Of a stretch of 64,000 nucleotides of DNA, positions 34,670-47,088 are shown piece by piece. Each line of letters begins with the position of its first letter. Position 1 is the stretch's first letter. The stretch spans positions 95,343,709 to 95,407,708 of the forward strand of contig NC_073746.1 of assembly GCF_029784135.1 (NCBI RefSeq). Direction: 5' to 3'. The notes under the pieces are model-generated. The model was not told the DNA's origin and searched no databases. It was given only the letters and a program-made list of their open reading frames with translations. Source of the DNA: Toxorhynchites rutilus septentrionalis (lineage: Eukaryota; Arthropoda; Insecta; Diptera; Culicidae). The position numbers and the translations under genes are program-made.

Positions 34670-34860
34670 TCATTGTAAACAAACAATGCTTCAATTTATA
34701 TTCTAGGTATTGGTGACTACCATACACTGCATGATTTTCATACGTGTGTGTGCAAGCGCTGAACGTAAACGAATGTTTTCGTGTTTTCAACTGTCAATTT
34801 TCTAAAAGACCAGTTACATTTCCCGTTGTTTTAGTTGTTTTGATCAATTAAATCTGGAAA

Positions 34861-35820
34861 ATGCCGAAGGGAAAAGTCCTCACGGAGAGAGAAGAAAGAC
34901 AAATCGATGCATTTCACCAAGAAAATGTTGGTATCAGAGAAATTTCTCGTCGGATTGGACGATCGATCCCATCAAGTACTGCTCAATTATTTGACGAATC
35001 CTCATGGATACGGTAAGAAGGAGAGAGCTCCACGTAAATCGAAGCTCTCTTACCGGGATAAGCGGGAAATAGCTGGAACAGGTTCGAATACCTCAAAATC
35101 GCATGGGCAAATAAAGCAATATTTCAACTACTAAACTGCTCGGGTTACAATTCGTCAAGTTTTGGTAAGAAATCCTTACATAAAGAGGGCTTGAAAGGTT
35201 AAAACTCCTCATCTTACACCATCTCACATCGAAAGAATCTGAGTTTTGCCAAAGCTCAAATGAACCGACATTGAGACAAGGTATGTTATGACAAAGAATG
35301 TTTCCAAACGAATACATTTTGCTATATACGATAACGAAAAGTTTTCCAATGTATAGGTTATCTTCACTGACGGAAAAAGGTTCAATTTGGATGGTCCTCA
35401 TGGTTTCAACTGGTACTGGCGTGATTTACGGATAAAGGAACAGTATTTCTCAACCAGGAATATTGGGGGAGATTTTTGAATGGTTTGGGCAGGATTACAC
35501 ACATGTTCTGGAATCCTCTCTCCTACTGTTTTTGTGTGGATATCGTCACGAAAAAATCACATTCCAGCAAAACAATGCTACTATTCATACCAGCAAGAAC
35601 ACTAAGCAATGGATTAAGGACCAAAAACTTATTTTTTTGGACTGGCTGGCTCGTTCTCCCGACTCGAATCCTGTTGAAAATATTAGGGGGGATCCTTGTA
35701 CGCAGAATCTACATTAAGAGAAAACGGTACACTACGACTGAAGAGCTCAATATCGCAATTTCGGGAAAACAGAAAAAATATAGAGAAATCCGTTCGGCAG
35801 AATTTGGTAAATAGTATTCC
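34861..35820 (+). pseudogene. Tc1 transposase (DD34E), copy 1, broken
   Basis: Starts MPKGKVLTEREERQIDAFHQ and has the paired-like DNA-binding region (VGIREISRRIGRS), but loses frame near 34970. The catalytic end is at 35560-35690: FQQNNATIHTSKNTKQWI, where the usual second catalytic Asp (QQDNA) is Asn, and LARSPDSNPVENI with the Glu kept; 34 residues separate them. The first Asp region (VIFTDGKRFNLDG) is at about 35357-35395. Several frameshifts break it. It once mediated cut-and-paste at TA sites. Confidence 0.82.
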
Positions 35821-36130
35821 AACACGAATTTTCGCGGTTGTTAGTCCAAATGGCAAGGTTACCAATTATTGACATGTAAATCAGCCGATCGTTTAGAATT
35901 TTTCATTCATAATACTTATGCATTTTGAAGTGGTCTTATAGAAACTGGACAGCTGAAATTATCATATTTAAGCACAATAAATAAACAAACAACTCTTTTG
36001 AACGAAATTGACGTTAGATATACTTTATTCTAAGCATTCAACAATGTATGAATGTATATTGTTGAAATTCTAACTGTTCGTGTTGCAACGAAATAGAATC
36101 AGGGTGGTCTTATAGAAGTTGGACAGAGTG

Positions 36131-36684
36131 TCATATCAAATTGAAGCGCCAAGAAAGCCTTCTTTGAAAACATTTATACTACACTTACGAAAAAATTGGA
36201 TTTGGTTTTTGTGATTACCGATTGTATTTGTTTTGCATGGTTTACATGATCTCTAGATCAAGGTTTGAGTTATGATTTTTCAAAGTTTACATATTTTAAG
36301 TCTTCCTGCTATATTTCTGTTCGACTAACAATTGATCTAGGCGACAGAAATCCAGATTTTTCTCGAAAAGGGTGTTTTTTCAAGAAAGGATACCTAAGTG
36401 GCTTAAATTTGACAAATCGGTTTATTAGTTCAAAAGTTAGGAAGTTTTTTTAGGAAAGTCATTTTTGCAAAAAGGGGTAAGATCACAGAATCATCTTTGG
36501 AATTTGGAATTTGGAATAAAAAACACAGAAATCTGAGAACCATTATATCGCTTTGGCATGGAATTACTAAGCTATGATCCTGAATTTTTTTTTATTATGA
36601 TCCGATAACAATTTTGAAAGTGGAATGGCCGTTATATCGAAATTCTCCTGTAATTTTTTTTTTTTTTGAAACTCAAGATAGTGA
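36131..36684. other. No gene; half of a MITE arm
   Basis: AGAACCATTATATCGCTTTGGCATGGAAT (about 36537-36565) is one arm of the MITE seen complete at 42275-42567. GGCCGTTATATCGAAATTCTCCTGTAA (36627-36653) is shared with 24590-24615. The rest is unremarkable. Confidence 0.45.
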
Positions 36685-36686
36685 TA

Positions 36687-37425
36687 CAGCTCGGACTCGA
36701 TTATCCGGAGTATTGATTTATTTTTTCACTCCGAATAATCGTGTCATAAAAAAACAAATTTTCTCTCGGTAAACGTAATATAATTATGATTTGCACTTAT
36801 TTATTGAACGGTTGCCCATGTTTGTGACTTTGTAACTTTGTCTGTAGCGCTGTACCACATTAATAGAAATTTACCCTCCTTCCTGTTGACCGTTTGATCT
36901 GAAATTTGGAACACATTTTTATCTCGGGTGTCATTATAAACTCGGGTGTCATTATAGAATACGCAGTTTTATAATGACTGTAGAATTAAATGTATGTTCC
37001 AAATTCCAGATAAATCATTAAACAGGAACGGGGTCAATTATCTATTAATGTGGGACAACCATACAAAACATTCAAACATACATACAAACACTTAATGGAA
37101 CCACTAAAAAGTAATTGTTTATTTGGGAACTGCGGTCATATTGGATTTGGATTTTTCATGATCTACGGTGTTCCACCAGTCAAGCCCTTTCATTCAATAA
37201 CCATATTGATAGGGTTGTGAAAAAATATATATAGCGCCATCTTGTGGTGGCGACCATTTTGGGTTTAAATTTTTCATAAATAACTATTCTACTAGTCAAG
37301 CCCATTCATTTGATACCCATATTAGCTATTCAATATGGAATTATTATGCAAATTATTAAAAATTTCTGAAAATCAAAAATAAAATACTCCGGATAATCCA
37401 ATCCCGGATAATCGAGTCCGATCTG
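36687..37425. mobile_element. Pogo-type MITE, 739 bp
   Basis: TA at 36685-36686 and 37426-37427 flank termini CAGCTCGGACTCGATTATCC and the inverse of CAGATCGGACTCGATTATCC. The ends match the pogo-like element at 9142. No transposase is present. The interior has a block (ACGCAGTTTTATAATGACTG, TATTAATGTGGGACAAC) shared with the tandem repeat at 58350-58830, and a direct repeat of TCGGGTGTCATTATA. Confidence 0.85.
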
Positions 37426-37427
37426 TA

Positions 37428-40400
37428 TTCGTATTCGACAAAGTTTTGAATCATTTTAAAATATGTTAAAAGTATGAAGACTCCTGAGAAACATGTATGA
37501 CATGTTCTTGACAAAATAGTTTCAAGTTTCAAGTTTCAAGAACATGTCAATCACCATAATTTACAAACAAAACGTTACGAGTAGACATTAATCAGAAGTG
37601 CCAACCATCCTGATTTTTCAGGATTTTCTAGACTTTCTGGCACGTTTCCTGATATCCTGACTCAATTTGCCTGATTATTTCTGAAATGATCCTGATTTTG
37701 CCTGATTTTTTACATTGAAATGAAAATTATCCGTATTCAATATCGTATGACCCCTGCCAATGTTTTCTCTGGTTGTAAGTGAGAACTGTCATAATATCCT
37801 AGAAAAAAAAAACTTGTATAACATTTACACTTCCTTTCTTTTATTATCTATCTGTTCCGAAGTGATCGTTATCGAAGGTATAGTGTCGACAATGGACTTT
37901 TTATCTGGTAATATAGTTTTATAACTTTCTTGTTATCGCTCCCAGTGATGACATTCTCTGAAGGAAAAGTCCCACCGTCGGACCGGCACGAGAAAGTATG
38001 AATATGCAGTGTCATGTTGCAACGACACTATAATAATGACTTGATATTTTTCAAACGATTTAAATACGTAGTTCTGACTCTTACTTAACCATTTGTTTAA
38101 AAATTTCCTGATATTGCCATGAAAGCTCTTCTTATAATATGAAATCATTGTCAGATAGCAGATTATATAGTTTTTTTTTAAATACTTTTAACAGTTTGCG
38201 AATATGAGCTTCTACCAAACAACCAGTCGATAATTTTCCACAAGTACTGCTCGTAACCGTACAAATTAAAGGCATAAGAATTCTAAAGCGCTAAAAAAAC
38301 TTCAACCCTGTACGTCATAAAAATACATTGAACAGTTGAGGAAGCAAACATGTTCTGGGAGAATAGAATTTTAAAGCTGCGTGAAAGAATGTGAAACAAA
38401 TCTGTGTATATGGGAAAAACAGTTTTTTGCCTTAAAAATCATACTTTTGTATTCCCAAAAAGCCGGCAGACAACCCCATATGAACTATCCTGATTCCACC
38501 CTGATTTATTTTTTTCATTTTTCATGATTTTTGAAAATTATAATTTGCAACTTTGACATTAATAGCATTTTTTCGAAGAAAACATTTTAAAAAAAGTAAA
38601 TTTTCATTGTCAAGATATTTTTCTTTCAAAAGAAGTTGGCCCGGCTCATGAGTTGTTGAGTCTGATAGGTAGGAACAGGTGGAGTCGCCTCCCTGATGTC
38701 GGTGATTGGCACTGAAGTGGCGGAAATAGGCCGACGAAAAATAAGCGAAGATAAAAAAAAAGATATTTTTCTTCAATTGAATTTTCGTTTTAAATTGATA
38801 TTTTCTAATGAATACATCTACAATTTAAATTTTCATTAAATTTTCTGACCAATATTTTTTAGGTGTTTTTGAGTGAGAATTTTTAGTGAAATTTCTAATT
38901 TTTTTCAACATTTTTTTCGAAAAATTTTAACTGAAAATTTATAAGACATAACAAATTTTGGTTAAAAAATTAAATTTGAGAAATTATTTGAGTTTTCATT
39001 AAAAAATATCAACCAAATTTTCAAAAAAAAAATATTTTGAAAGTTAAAATTATTTTTTCTCACAAATAATTTTTTTTAAATTCCCTTCATGTGTTTAAAT
39101 TACTGCGATAGCTATGTTTTGCAAACGTTTTTCAATTTTTAAACATGTCAATGGCGAGAATTTACACACACACAAATAATATGAGTTATGGAGCATTATT
39201 TTGTCAGAAAAAAATGCCATATATACCAGATACTATAAAAACAGAAAATAGACGTCTTCGACCAAAGTCCATATTGTGAAAAGATCTAAAACTCTGTCGA
39301 ATATACTATATCGCTATCTTGGTTTCAAACAAAATAAGGATTAGGATTTTTTTCAAAGAAAATATGAAAAATTGCTGTCAGAAAAACTTTCTCCCTGAGA
39401 GTGCACATCCTTCGATGTATGGATGGCTTCTTAATAATTGTATGGGCATTTTTTTTAAATTAAAAAAAAAGTTGTATTTCATGTCTTTTAAATAAATCAA
39501 TCAATCTTTTAAATAATTTTTCTCTCAGTATAACTATTTCAAAACATTTTTCTCTTCCGTTTTTTGATGAAAATTTAAACAATCTCCTACATTCCATTCT
39601 TTGATTAACATTTTATAGGTATTATAGTTTTTGAGATACTTCTTTTGTAAAAACTACGAAAAAATCTTTGATCCTTTTGAAAAAGTAGTCAAATTCTTTT
39701 TTGAAGATTTCAAGTATGCAAAGTTGCTTAAATGGATAATGTTTTCACACTCACAAAGTTTCACTGAGATCCGAGTTAGTGCTACCAACGGCCAGTTGAG
39801 TTGGCATGAAGTTCGTCAATAGTGAAATAGACTCGATGACGGATACTCACAACAAACTAAACAATTCCAGTGTTACATGAAGATGAACCGTGTTCTGTAT
39901 TCGATTAACTCCGAAATCTTTGCTCAAAAATTTTGATTGCCTTACCTTTGCAATTAAAACATTAATTCTTGCGTTCTCCAATAAACACGTTGCGAGTTAT
40001 TATGGTCGTTTCGCTCGGAGAATAACCTTTACAACATTCAAATTAAGACATAACGCAACTTTTATTCCTCTACCTAATTGCCAATATATTTATTTTTATA
40101 ATTGCATTGTCTCATAATTTAGGTTACCCGAGATTTCGCTATAAAGCATTTTACAGCCTAGATAAAAACATGACGGAGATAATGGCTCAGTAAGCTTTCT
40201 ACACATCCACACTAGCCTACGAACTTATGCCAATTATGGAAGCAAAAATGTCATTAAAAATTATGTACCCTACATCAATTTTAAAAATCAGTCACTGTAG
40301 AACAATTTATATTGTCGTGCTTCGCATGTATCTATCTCAGCCGTTTCCTATCTCCCTGGTTTCATAAAACATTACCACCTTCAGAACCATTAAAGTCAAC

Positions 40401-41680
40401 CACCCAAGAAGTGGCCGTGACACGTTCCAATCACCAAACTGAAATCACTTTTGTTACTTATCAAAACTATTGCACTCATCGAGGAATCGAGGAATCTGGA
40501 TGTCCGGGAACACGGGAATTACTTCAGCCGCCATCCACCCAGCTGCATCTCGGCATTCGAGGGTTAACGGACAGGAACTAACCATTATGGACCAACTCTT
40601 TACTAGCCAAGGGGCAGTAATATTTTGCTTTACGGTCGGCTCGTGAGCCTAACCCGTTTAATGCTGTACACTTCCGATGCCGATGATGGCTATGCGATGC
40701 GGTCGGGTAAAATTATTATATTTTAACACGTTTTGAGCCAACCACCGCCATCGGTACATTCGACGCAAACCTCCCCCGAACTTACAATCATAAACCTTGT
40801 ATAGTCGAATGTAATTAATTATGCTAAGGCAGCACTGACGCGAGGAACGTAATTGGCTTAATAGGATGCAACATAAAGTGGCGAACGTGGCGGAGTGATG
40901 ACGTTGTGCTTCAGAGGGTGCGCTATTGTCTTAGGAAGAGCGATTACTGCCTTGATCAATTATGACGGTTTAGTTGAACGATGGCATGCTGTCGAACCCA
41001 CATAATATGCAAAATAACGATGTTTTGAAAATTGCTCCGATTGCAAATATTAAAAAAATCATTCTCTTTTTTATCTTCGCCTATTTTTAGTCGATTCAAC
41101 CTGTAAATCCTACCAATCGAACCCAACAACTCATGAGCCGGGCAACAGTTTTACTGCCCTTCCGAAAGAAGACGTAACCAAAGATTTTCGTCCCAGAAAA
41201 TCCACTGACGTCGTCGGCGAAAAGTATCATACAAAATAGTATTTTTTCCATAACTTGAATAAATATTAACGAATAATACAGTTTTCATCTTTATTTATGG
41301 CTCGACAGCTCGGCAGATAACCATTCATATATTCCATATAAAAAAATCGACCAGTATAATGTCTTCATCGTGTGTGATATTTTAAAGACAAAAGCAAGTT
41401 GTAACTTGAGATGAAATGTATTGGTCTGTCATATACGATTTTGGAGTACCTCATGTAAGGACATTTTTCTTCTTCTTGAAAGGCACACAAGATCCAAGTG
41501 GAACATATTTATGAATTTTGTGCGCAACTGTGACATGTATGATCAGTACAATTTGTTATTAAATCATTTTGTTCTACAAAATGATAAAAAATTCACTAAT
41601 TTATTATATCTAGTTATTTATTTATTTATCATCGAAATCAAACTTTAGCAGCTAATATTTCAATAGAACAAATGAAAAAC
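37428..41680. other. Long stretch without genes or clear elements
   Basis: Very AT-rich, especially 38500-39600 (A/T runs). Near 37500-37560 there is a short duplicated TTTCAAGTTTCAAG phrase and inverted ACATGTTCTTGA. Around 40300-40900 base composition is more balanced, with a short plus frame (40312-40581) that resembles no protein I know. This could be intron or intergenic DNA. Confidence 0.4.
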
Positions 41681-41689
41681 AAAATTGAA

Positions 41690-42150
41690 CAAATAATATA
41701 TAGCACTAATTGGTTCGTTTTGTCGGTAAAGTGTCCGGTGGAAATGCATATGGAGGAAAGATGAAAGCGGAGTAATCTTAAAGTGAACATTGAGTTGAGT
41801 GAGCAGAATCATTGGATTACACAACAAATGGAGATGAATGACAGCTTTATCTTGCTTGGTGACTTCAACATACCTGGTATTGCGTGATCTCATAGCGTAT
41901 CGACATATCTGTATGCAGATTATTCCAATTCAGCTGTGAAACCAATGACAGAGCATCTGCTTGATTGTTTTAGCACCGCTTGTATATGTCCAATCAATAG
42001 CATCTTCAACGACAACAACTGTATTCTTGACCTATGATTTACCAGGGCAGAGATTGTTCATAACACAGTAGTGATTGAAGCATCCGTCCCTCTGGTGAAA
42101 CTATGCTGTCATCATCACTTTTGATTTGAATGAAATTTTAAATGACAATG
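41690..42150 (+). pseudogene. LINE endonuclease fragment
   Basis: In one plus frame with two stops, this reads ...NDSFILLGDFNIPGIA, then LLDCFSTACICPINSIFNDNN and a VPLVKLCCHHHF end. The LLGDFN motif and the leucine-rich block with N-rich CILDL are typical of the C-terminal half of LINE AP-endonucleases (jockey/CR1 range). Nothing of a reverse transcriptase follows. It is a dead fragment. Confidence 0.65.
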
Positions 42151-42274
42151 ATACATCATCCATGTCAAATGTATTGCTTCAAATTTTGTTATAAAGTCTT
42201 TGTTTTCGTTCTAAGATGAGAAATCAAATTGACCGATCCAAGAAGTTTTTAATTTAAGTTTTTGTATAATAACG

Positions 42275-42567
42275 CAGCCATTCCATGCTAGACCGATATA
42301 GTGGTTCTCAGTTTTTTTTTGAAAATTGGTAGTTTTGTTCCTTATCGCAAATTATTAGGGGATTAAGGGGAAAATGGTTTTTGGACCATCGGTCATTTTT
42401 GGCAAAAATGCGAAAAAAAGGTTTTTTTCGGACCACCCAAAAATGGAAATGGTCACCCTAACAAAAAAATAAAAAAATGCGGGTCTCATAATTTGCGATA
42501 AAGAACAAAACTACCACATTTGATTAAAATCTTAGAACCACTATATCGGTTTAGCATGGAATGGCTG
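42275..42567. mobile_element. MITE with ~80-bp inverted ends
   Basis: Ends CAGCCATTCCATGCTAGACC and the near-perfect inverse (GGTTTAGCATGGAATGGCTG). The arms continue through TATAGTGGTTCT and a TTTTGTTCYTTATCGCAAATTAT block. The middle has direct and inverted ATGGTTTTTGGACC/GGACCACCC phrases. The target-site duplication is unclear. Half an arm recurs at 36537. Confidence 0.75.
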
Positions 42568-42785
42568 AATAAAGAATGATTTTTGAAGCGTTTGGATTTT
42601 AATTCACAGAAAAACACAGGAAATTTTGTAAATAAAGCTATCCCCATAAAAAACAGTCCAACGATGTCAAACCTCACGCTCTAGGCGGCCAATTCACTGC
42701 TCTAAAACGAGAGGTGAATTACGCTCCAATTTTATCGCGCAATTATTTCAAAGTTTCGTGTGTGGCGCCATTTTGCTTGGAACTA

Positions 42786-43098
42786 CAGTAGAGCAATGAT
42801 TATCCGCTAAAGCGGGTTCCCTAGTAATTCTGTAGACCTTCCCGATTTTTTTTTCAGTGGGTGGCATGGTTTTGGCTTTTTTGTTTCAGTCATGGCTTTC
42901 ACATTATCTAATACAGGTGTAAACGACCTTACAGATGGATAGTTAAATAATTTCTGTATTGATGAAACATAGTTTTGTGGCCATAAAATTTATTTGTCGT
43001 GTTTACACCTCATTTTAACTCTTTATTGCGTTTTCCGCGATTTACGCTGTTCGCGGGGGCTCCGTCCGTCTATTCCGCGGATAATAGCGTTTCTACTG
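42786..43098. mobile_element. Pogo-type MITE, 313 bp
   Basis: The left end is CAGTAGAGCAATGATTATCC after TA (42784-42785). The right end is the inverse of CAGTAGAAACGCTATTATCC, followed by TG where TA is expected. The interior (GATGGATAGTTAAATAATTT onward) matches 12005-12167. No coding capacity. Confidence 0.75.
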
Positions 43099-43139
43099 TG
43101 TTTTAGGCAATAAAAGTCGAATATCATTGCACGCCGGGG

Positions 43140-43622
43140 GTCTTCGTAGCCACATTGGTTGCGCGTTCGCTTAGTAAGCGATCGATCGTGAGTTCAAAAC
43201 TCAGGGCCCTCATTGACCATCTTTGTGTTGTTACAGAATAGCTACGTCCACGCAATAATCATCATCGATGGAGATCGATCCACGGTCGAAATAAGATCGA
43301 TTCATCCATACAACTGCTCTGCTCTGCAAGGACACATCGGGCTGTTGTTCTATAAATAACTCAACAATGATCAATCAACTGTTTCCGCTGTCCGGTGGTC
43401 CAACTGGATAATGGAAGAACAGAAAGAATAATCTTACGCCTAAATGGCTACTGTGTGAATGTACCATATGTAATGGTATAGAAGGAATACTGGCGAATGG
43501 CAACTGTGTAATGTGCTAATTATAGATATGATAACTATGTGACATGTACAAGATTAAAAAATTCGACTCTGTTACAGCTAGATTGCTAATGAGCCTTAAA
43601 TAAATAAATGGGATAAAAAAAA
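43140..43622 (+). mobile_element. Long tRNA-derived SINE, 483 bp
   Basis: It is flanked by 17-bp duplications ATCATTGCACGCCGGGG (43123-43139) and ATCATTGCACGCTGGGG (43623-43639), one mismatch. The 5' end has a tRNA-like stretch: an A-box-like TTGGTTGCGCG, a TCGCTTAGTAAGCGA stem and a B-box-like GAGTTCAAAACTC. The body is unrelated to the Feilai-like SINE. The 3' tail is AAATAAATAAATGGGATAAAAAA. At this length it is at the upper end for SINEs; it could have borrowed a LINE tail. Confidence 0.75.
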
Positions 43623-43639
43623 ATCATTGCACGCTGGGG

Positions 43640-44180
43640 ATCACCATTGATAGTTACGTTGCTCTCATCTTCATCTTCACAGAAGTACGGGTAATGATTC
43701 CTCCGGATCACAAACTGCACCGAACTGGTAGATGGTTATAACGAGATTTTTTTCTGGGTTGTGGCAGATCTTATTGCGAGTTCCAGTAAACATGTTTGCA
43801 CCCCGATTATGAAGGGCCGGAAGTGGTGGCTAGAATTATGGTTGGGTTTGCTCAGCTGTCTGGATTCGCGAGCGATCGCACCAACAGACCGTTATCGTGA
43901 TTCTAGTAAAGCTGGAATACTCTTGTGAATTCACGGCTGATGCCGACATAAGTATTGGGTTCAATTCCCGATCGGTCAAGGATTTTTTCGGGTTGGAAAG
44001 TTCTTGACAAACCATCGACGAAATGCGGAATAATCATCTTTCCCTAACTCCAAATAAACAAATAAACAAATCTACAAGATAACTCTTCAAGCTCAAATCT
44101 TTGTAGGAGATTGAGGTGGAGTGAAGATTTAAAGCAGGAGGATTTACTTTCGATTAACAAACAAACTAACATGTACAAGT
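43640..44180. other. No gene recognised
   Basis: Sequence between the SINE and a mariner. A plus-strand phrase near 43930-43990 (GCTGATGCCGACATAAGTATTGGGTTCAATTC...) has a B-box-like element (GGGTTCAATTCCC), perhaps part of another SINE head, but no borders are seen. Confidence 0.4.
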
Positions 44181-44181
44181 A

Positions 44182-45432
44182 TAGGGTTGGGGAAAAAGTA
44201 ATGTCGTATTTCTGATCGAAATTTGACGCTTTATTTAACATACTTAAAATTATATAATTTAAGTCAAATATGCGCCGTTTTGTTTGCAAACTGGTTGTCA
44301 TTTAGAACGCAACTCCATTATCTCCCCCCCCCCCACCTTATTTGCAAAAAACTCCAGTTTTCGCAAGCTTCTTTTGAGGCCAACTTAGTATGACCAAGAG
44401 CGTTTTGCATGGACCGGAAGATATGATAATCACTTGGAGCCAGGTCCGGACTATACGGAGGAACATCCCATCCGAGCTCCCGTAGCTTCTGGCGGGTCAT
44501 CAAAGATGTGTGAGGTGGAGCGTTGTCCCGGTGGAAAGCAACACCATTCCTATTGATCATTTCTGGCCGCTTTTGGTCAATCGCCTTCTTCAAACGGTCA
44601 AGCTACTAACAGTAGAGAACCGAGTTGAGGGTCTGGCCATAGTTGAGCAGCTCATAGTGGATGATTCCCTTCCATACCCACCAAACACACAGCAAAACCT
44701 TCCTGGCCGTCAATCCTTGGCGATGGTTTGCGCCGGCTCACCTAGCTTCGACCACGACTTTTTTCGCTTTAGGTTGTCGTACGTGATTCACTTTTCATCA
44801 CTAGTCACCATCTTCTTCAAAAATGTGTCGAGTTCGTTCCGTTTCAGCAATGCATCGCAGGCGTTGATTCGGCCTAAAAGATTTTTTTGTGTCAACTCGT
44901 GTGGCATCCATGCATCCAGCTTTTTTTGGAATCCAATCTTCTGCAAATGGTTCCAAACGGTTTTATGGTCTATACCCAGTTCCTGGCCAATCGAGCGAGT
45001 GCTCACATGCCGGTCTACTTGGATGATTTCAACGATTTTATCGGTTTCCACGACGATTGGCCTACCAGTACGGGATATATCTTCGACAGCCACTACACCA
45101 GAACGAAATCGATCAAACCAACGCTGTGCTGTGCGAATCGTTACAGTATCGGGTCCATAAACTACACGAATTTTTTCGGCCGCCTTCGTTGCAGTTTTAC
45201 TCGCAGGTAGTAAAAACGTAAAATATGTCGAATTTCTTGCTTGGTGGACTCCATCTTTGACGCGCTATAACTTGAGACTGAAAAGGACAATCACAACACT
45301 GTCAAAACGACACACAGATTGTCGTCTTTATATAGCCGTATAGTATGACCCGATGCGATAAGTACAACACAAGATATGTTTAAGTGTTGCCATATATTGA
45401 CAATATACGACATTTCTTTTTCCCCAAACCAA
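44182..45432 (-). mobile_element. mariner element (DD34D), second family
   Basis: 1251 bp between TA dinucleotides (44180-44181, 45433-45434). The ends contain GGTTGGGGAAAAAGTAATGTCGTA and its inverse near 45410. It carries one broken minus-strand transposase gene. On the right it is inserted next to the RNase H end of an older LINE. Confidence 0.85.
44316..45254 (-). pseudogene. mariner transposase, broken
   Basis: Starts MESTKQEIRHILRFYYL, with a frameshift about 20 codons in. It then reads TAQRWFDRFRSG, GRPIVVETDKI and STRSIGQELGIDHKTVWNHL (helix-turn-helix), continuing to MVTSDEK, where the first catalytic Asp is kept, then a stop where Trp is expected. After more shifts come HRDNAPPHTS (second D) and PPYSPDLAPSDYHIF (third D); about three residues are missing before PPYSP. 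It is the same family type as the 16.3-kb mariner but clearly a different lineage. Inactive. Confidence 0.85.
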
Positions 45433-45744
45433 TATTTGTTTGGCTAGAAAATACAGGTATGCCAATCTGTATCTCCTCAGATAGCCAAGCAGCTCTTAAT
45501 GCAGTAAAAGCATACACATGTCAGTCAAAGTTTGTTTGGGAATGTATTCTATCCTTAAAACAACTAGCTGCTACTAACGAAGTTAATCTATACTGGGAAC
45601 CTGGCCACTGCGGTATAGAAGGTAATAAAAAATCTGATATCTTAACAAGATTAGAGTCTTCATCTTAATTCGTTGGGGCTGAGCCATTTTATGGATTATC
45701 TACATCATGCATGAAATCTGAGCTCAAAACCTGGGAAATATCAA

Positions 45745-47088
45745 ATTTTTTTTCCAAAATATATATATTTTTATCAAGGCTCATATGGCGTTAGCCTCAC
45801 GGGAGTTCAATACTTTGACAATTTTTCTTATTATCTATGTTAGTAATATGTAACCGATTACTCGCGGTTGGCTCGAGGTTAGTATTACAAATGTTTTCGT
45901 AATTCGGATGTTGCTGTCTCCAATGCTCTGTACGTGTGCCCGAAACGGGATACTTCCTATTGGGATGCAGCTGACCCTTAATCAGCAACGCCCCCTAGTC
46001 TGTACCTCATATCTAGCGTGGTGCGTCTTTCTCGACTCGAGGAATCCTGGATAGAATGGTCATTAACCGGCGCAATCATCAGTTCATGTAGAGTTGTCAT
46101 GAGCGGTACAACCTTTGGCTCTTGTTGAATGATCAGTGGACTGCACAACCTTTGGCCCGTGTATCTGTAAAGAGTGTGTGTATGTATTGCCGCGACTAAG
46201 TAAAAGTTTATCGATCGGATAGGAGGGATATAAAACGGGGACACAACGAAGGAAACATCATTAAACGTTGACATCGGCGTTTCTGAGGAACAGGTATAGA
46301 TGAAGCAGAAGATCAGCATCACGGCTACCTAAGATATCCCGTACGGGGATCTTCGATTGTCTGCCTTGTGCTCTCAGTGCTCTAGAGAGCTGAGAGCGAG
46401 CAGTATGGAACCGGATACACGACCAGACAACATGCTCGATGTCGTGGTAGCCATCGCCACAATCACAAAGATTGTTTGCTGCGAGCCCAATGCGATAGAG
46501 ATGCGCGTTTTGTTTGTAGTGATTGGACATAAGCCGAGATATCACGCGAATGAAATCACGACCTACATTCAATCCCTTGAACCATGAACTCGTCGAGACC
46601 TTAGGGATAATCGTGTGTAACCAACGACCGAACTCATCTCCACTCCACATGCGCTGCCAACTTACGAGCGTGTACTGACGAGGAATGTGGAAAAATTCAT
46701 TATAAGCAATTTGCCTTTCAAAAAGTGTGCCTTCTAAAGCGCCCACCTTAGCTAGCGAGTCCGCTTTCTCATTCCCCGGAATCGAACAATGAAAGGGAAC
46801 CCATGCTAAGGTAATCTTGAATAATTTTTCGACCAAAACACTCAATAGTTGTCTTATTCTTGTTAGGAAATAAGATGAGCGTTTATCAACTTTCATTGAG
46901 CGGATTGCCTCTATTGAGCTGAGACTGTCTGAAAAAATAAAATAGTGGTCGATGGGCAATGTTTCAATGATCCCCAGTGCGTAGTATATCGCACCCAGTT
47001 CAGCGACATACACGGAACAAGGATGTTTGAGTTTGAAAGAGGCACTGGAATTTTCATTGAAGATGCCGAAGCCAGTGGACCCGTTTAT
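45745..47088 (-). mobile_element. 5'-truncated I-group LINE inside an older LINE
   Basis: Perfect 11-bp duplications GGAAATATCAA (45734-45744 and 47089-47099) define the insertion. It covers the RNase H domain to the poly-A end and matches the family at 10003-10569 closely. A 5' truncation inside RNase H is a normal outcome of incomplete reverse transcription. Confidence 0.93.
46261..47088 (-). pseudogene. LINE ORF2 C-terminus: RNase H domain
   Basis: Open for 276 codons from the truncation point to a stop at 46261 (the few codons read upstream belong to the host LINE). It contains ELGAIYYAL, FSDSLSSIEAI and HCSIPGNEKADSLAK (RNase H), a conserved WSGDEFGRWLHTIIPKVS block, and a CDCGDGYHDIEHVVWSC tail that parallels the full LINE at 28.5 kb. 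RNase H removes the RNA strand during retrotransposition. No lesions appear within the preserved part, but without RT and endonuclease it is inert. Confidence 0.88.

Larger units (their letters stand above)
34461..36130 (+). mobile_element. Tc1-like element, copy 1
   Basis: 1670 bp with termini CACTCTGTCCAACTTCTATA (34461) and its reverse complement ending at 36130. Shorter inner repeats (AAAGACCAGTT near 34804; GGTCTTATAGAAACTGG near 35932) give the IR/DR arrangement known from several Tc1 elements. It contains a decayed transposase and a 152-bp MITE at 34518-34669. A second copy lies at 54098, so the pair allows insertions to be dated by comparison. The TA duplication has eroded on the right (TC). 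Confidence 0.9.

Noticed and set aside
44510..45160. 216-codon plus-strand frame
   Set aside because: Antisense shadow of the minus-strand mariner transposase.
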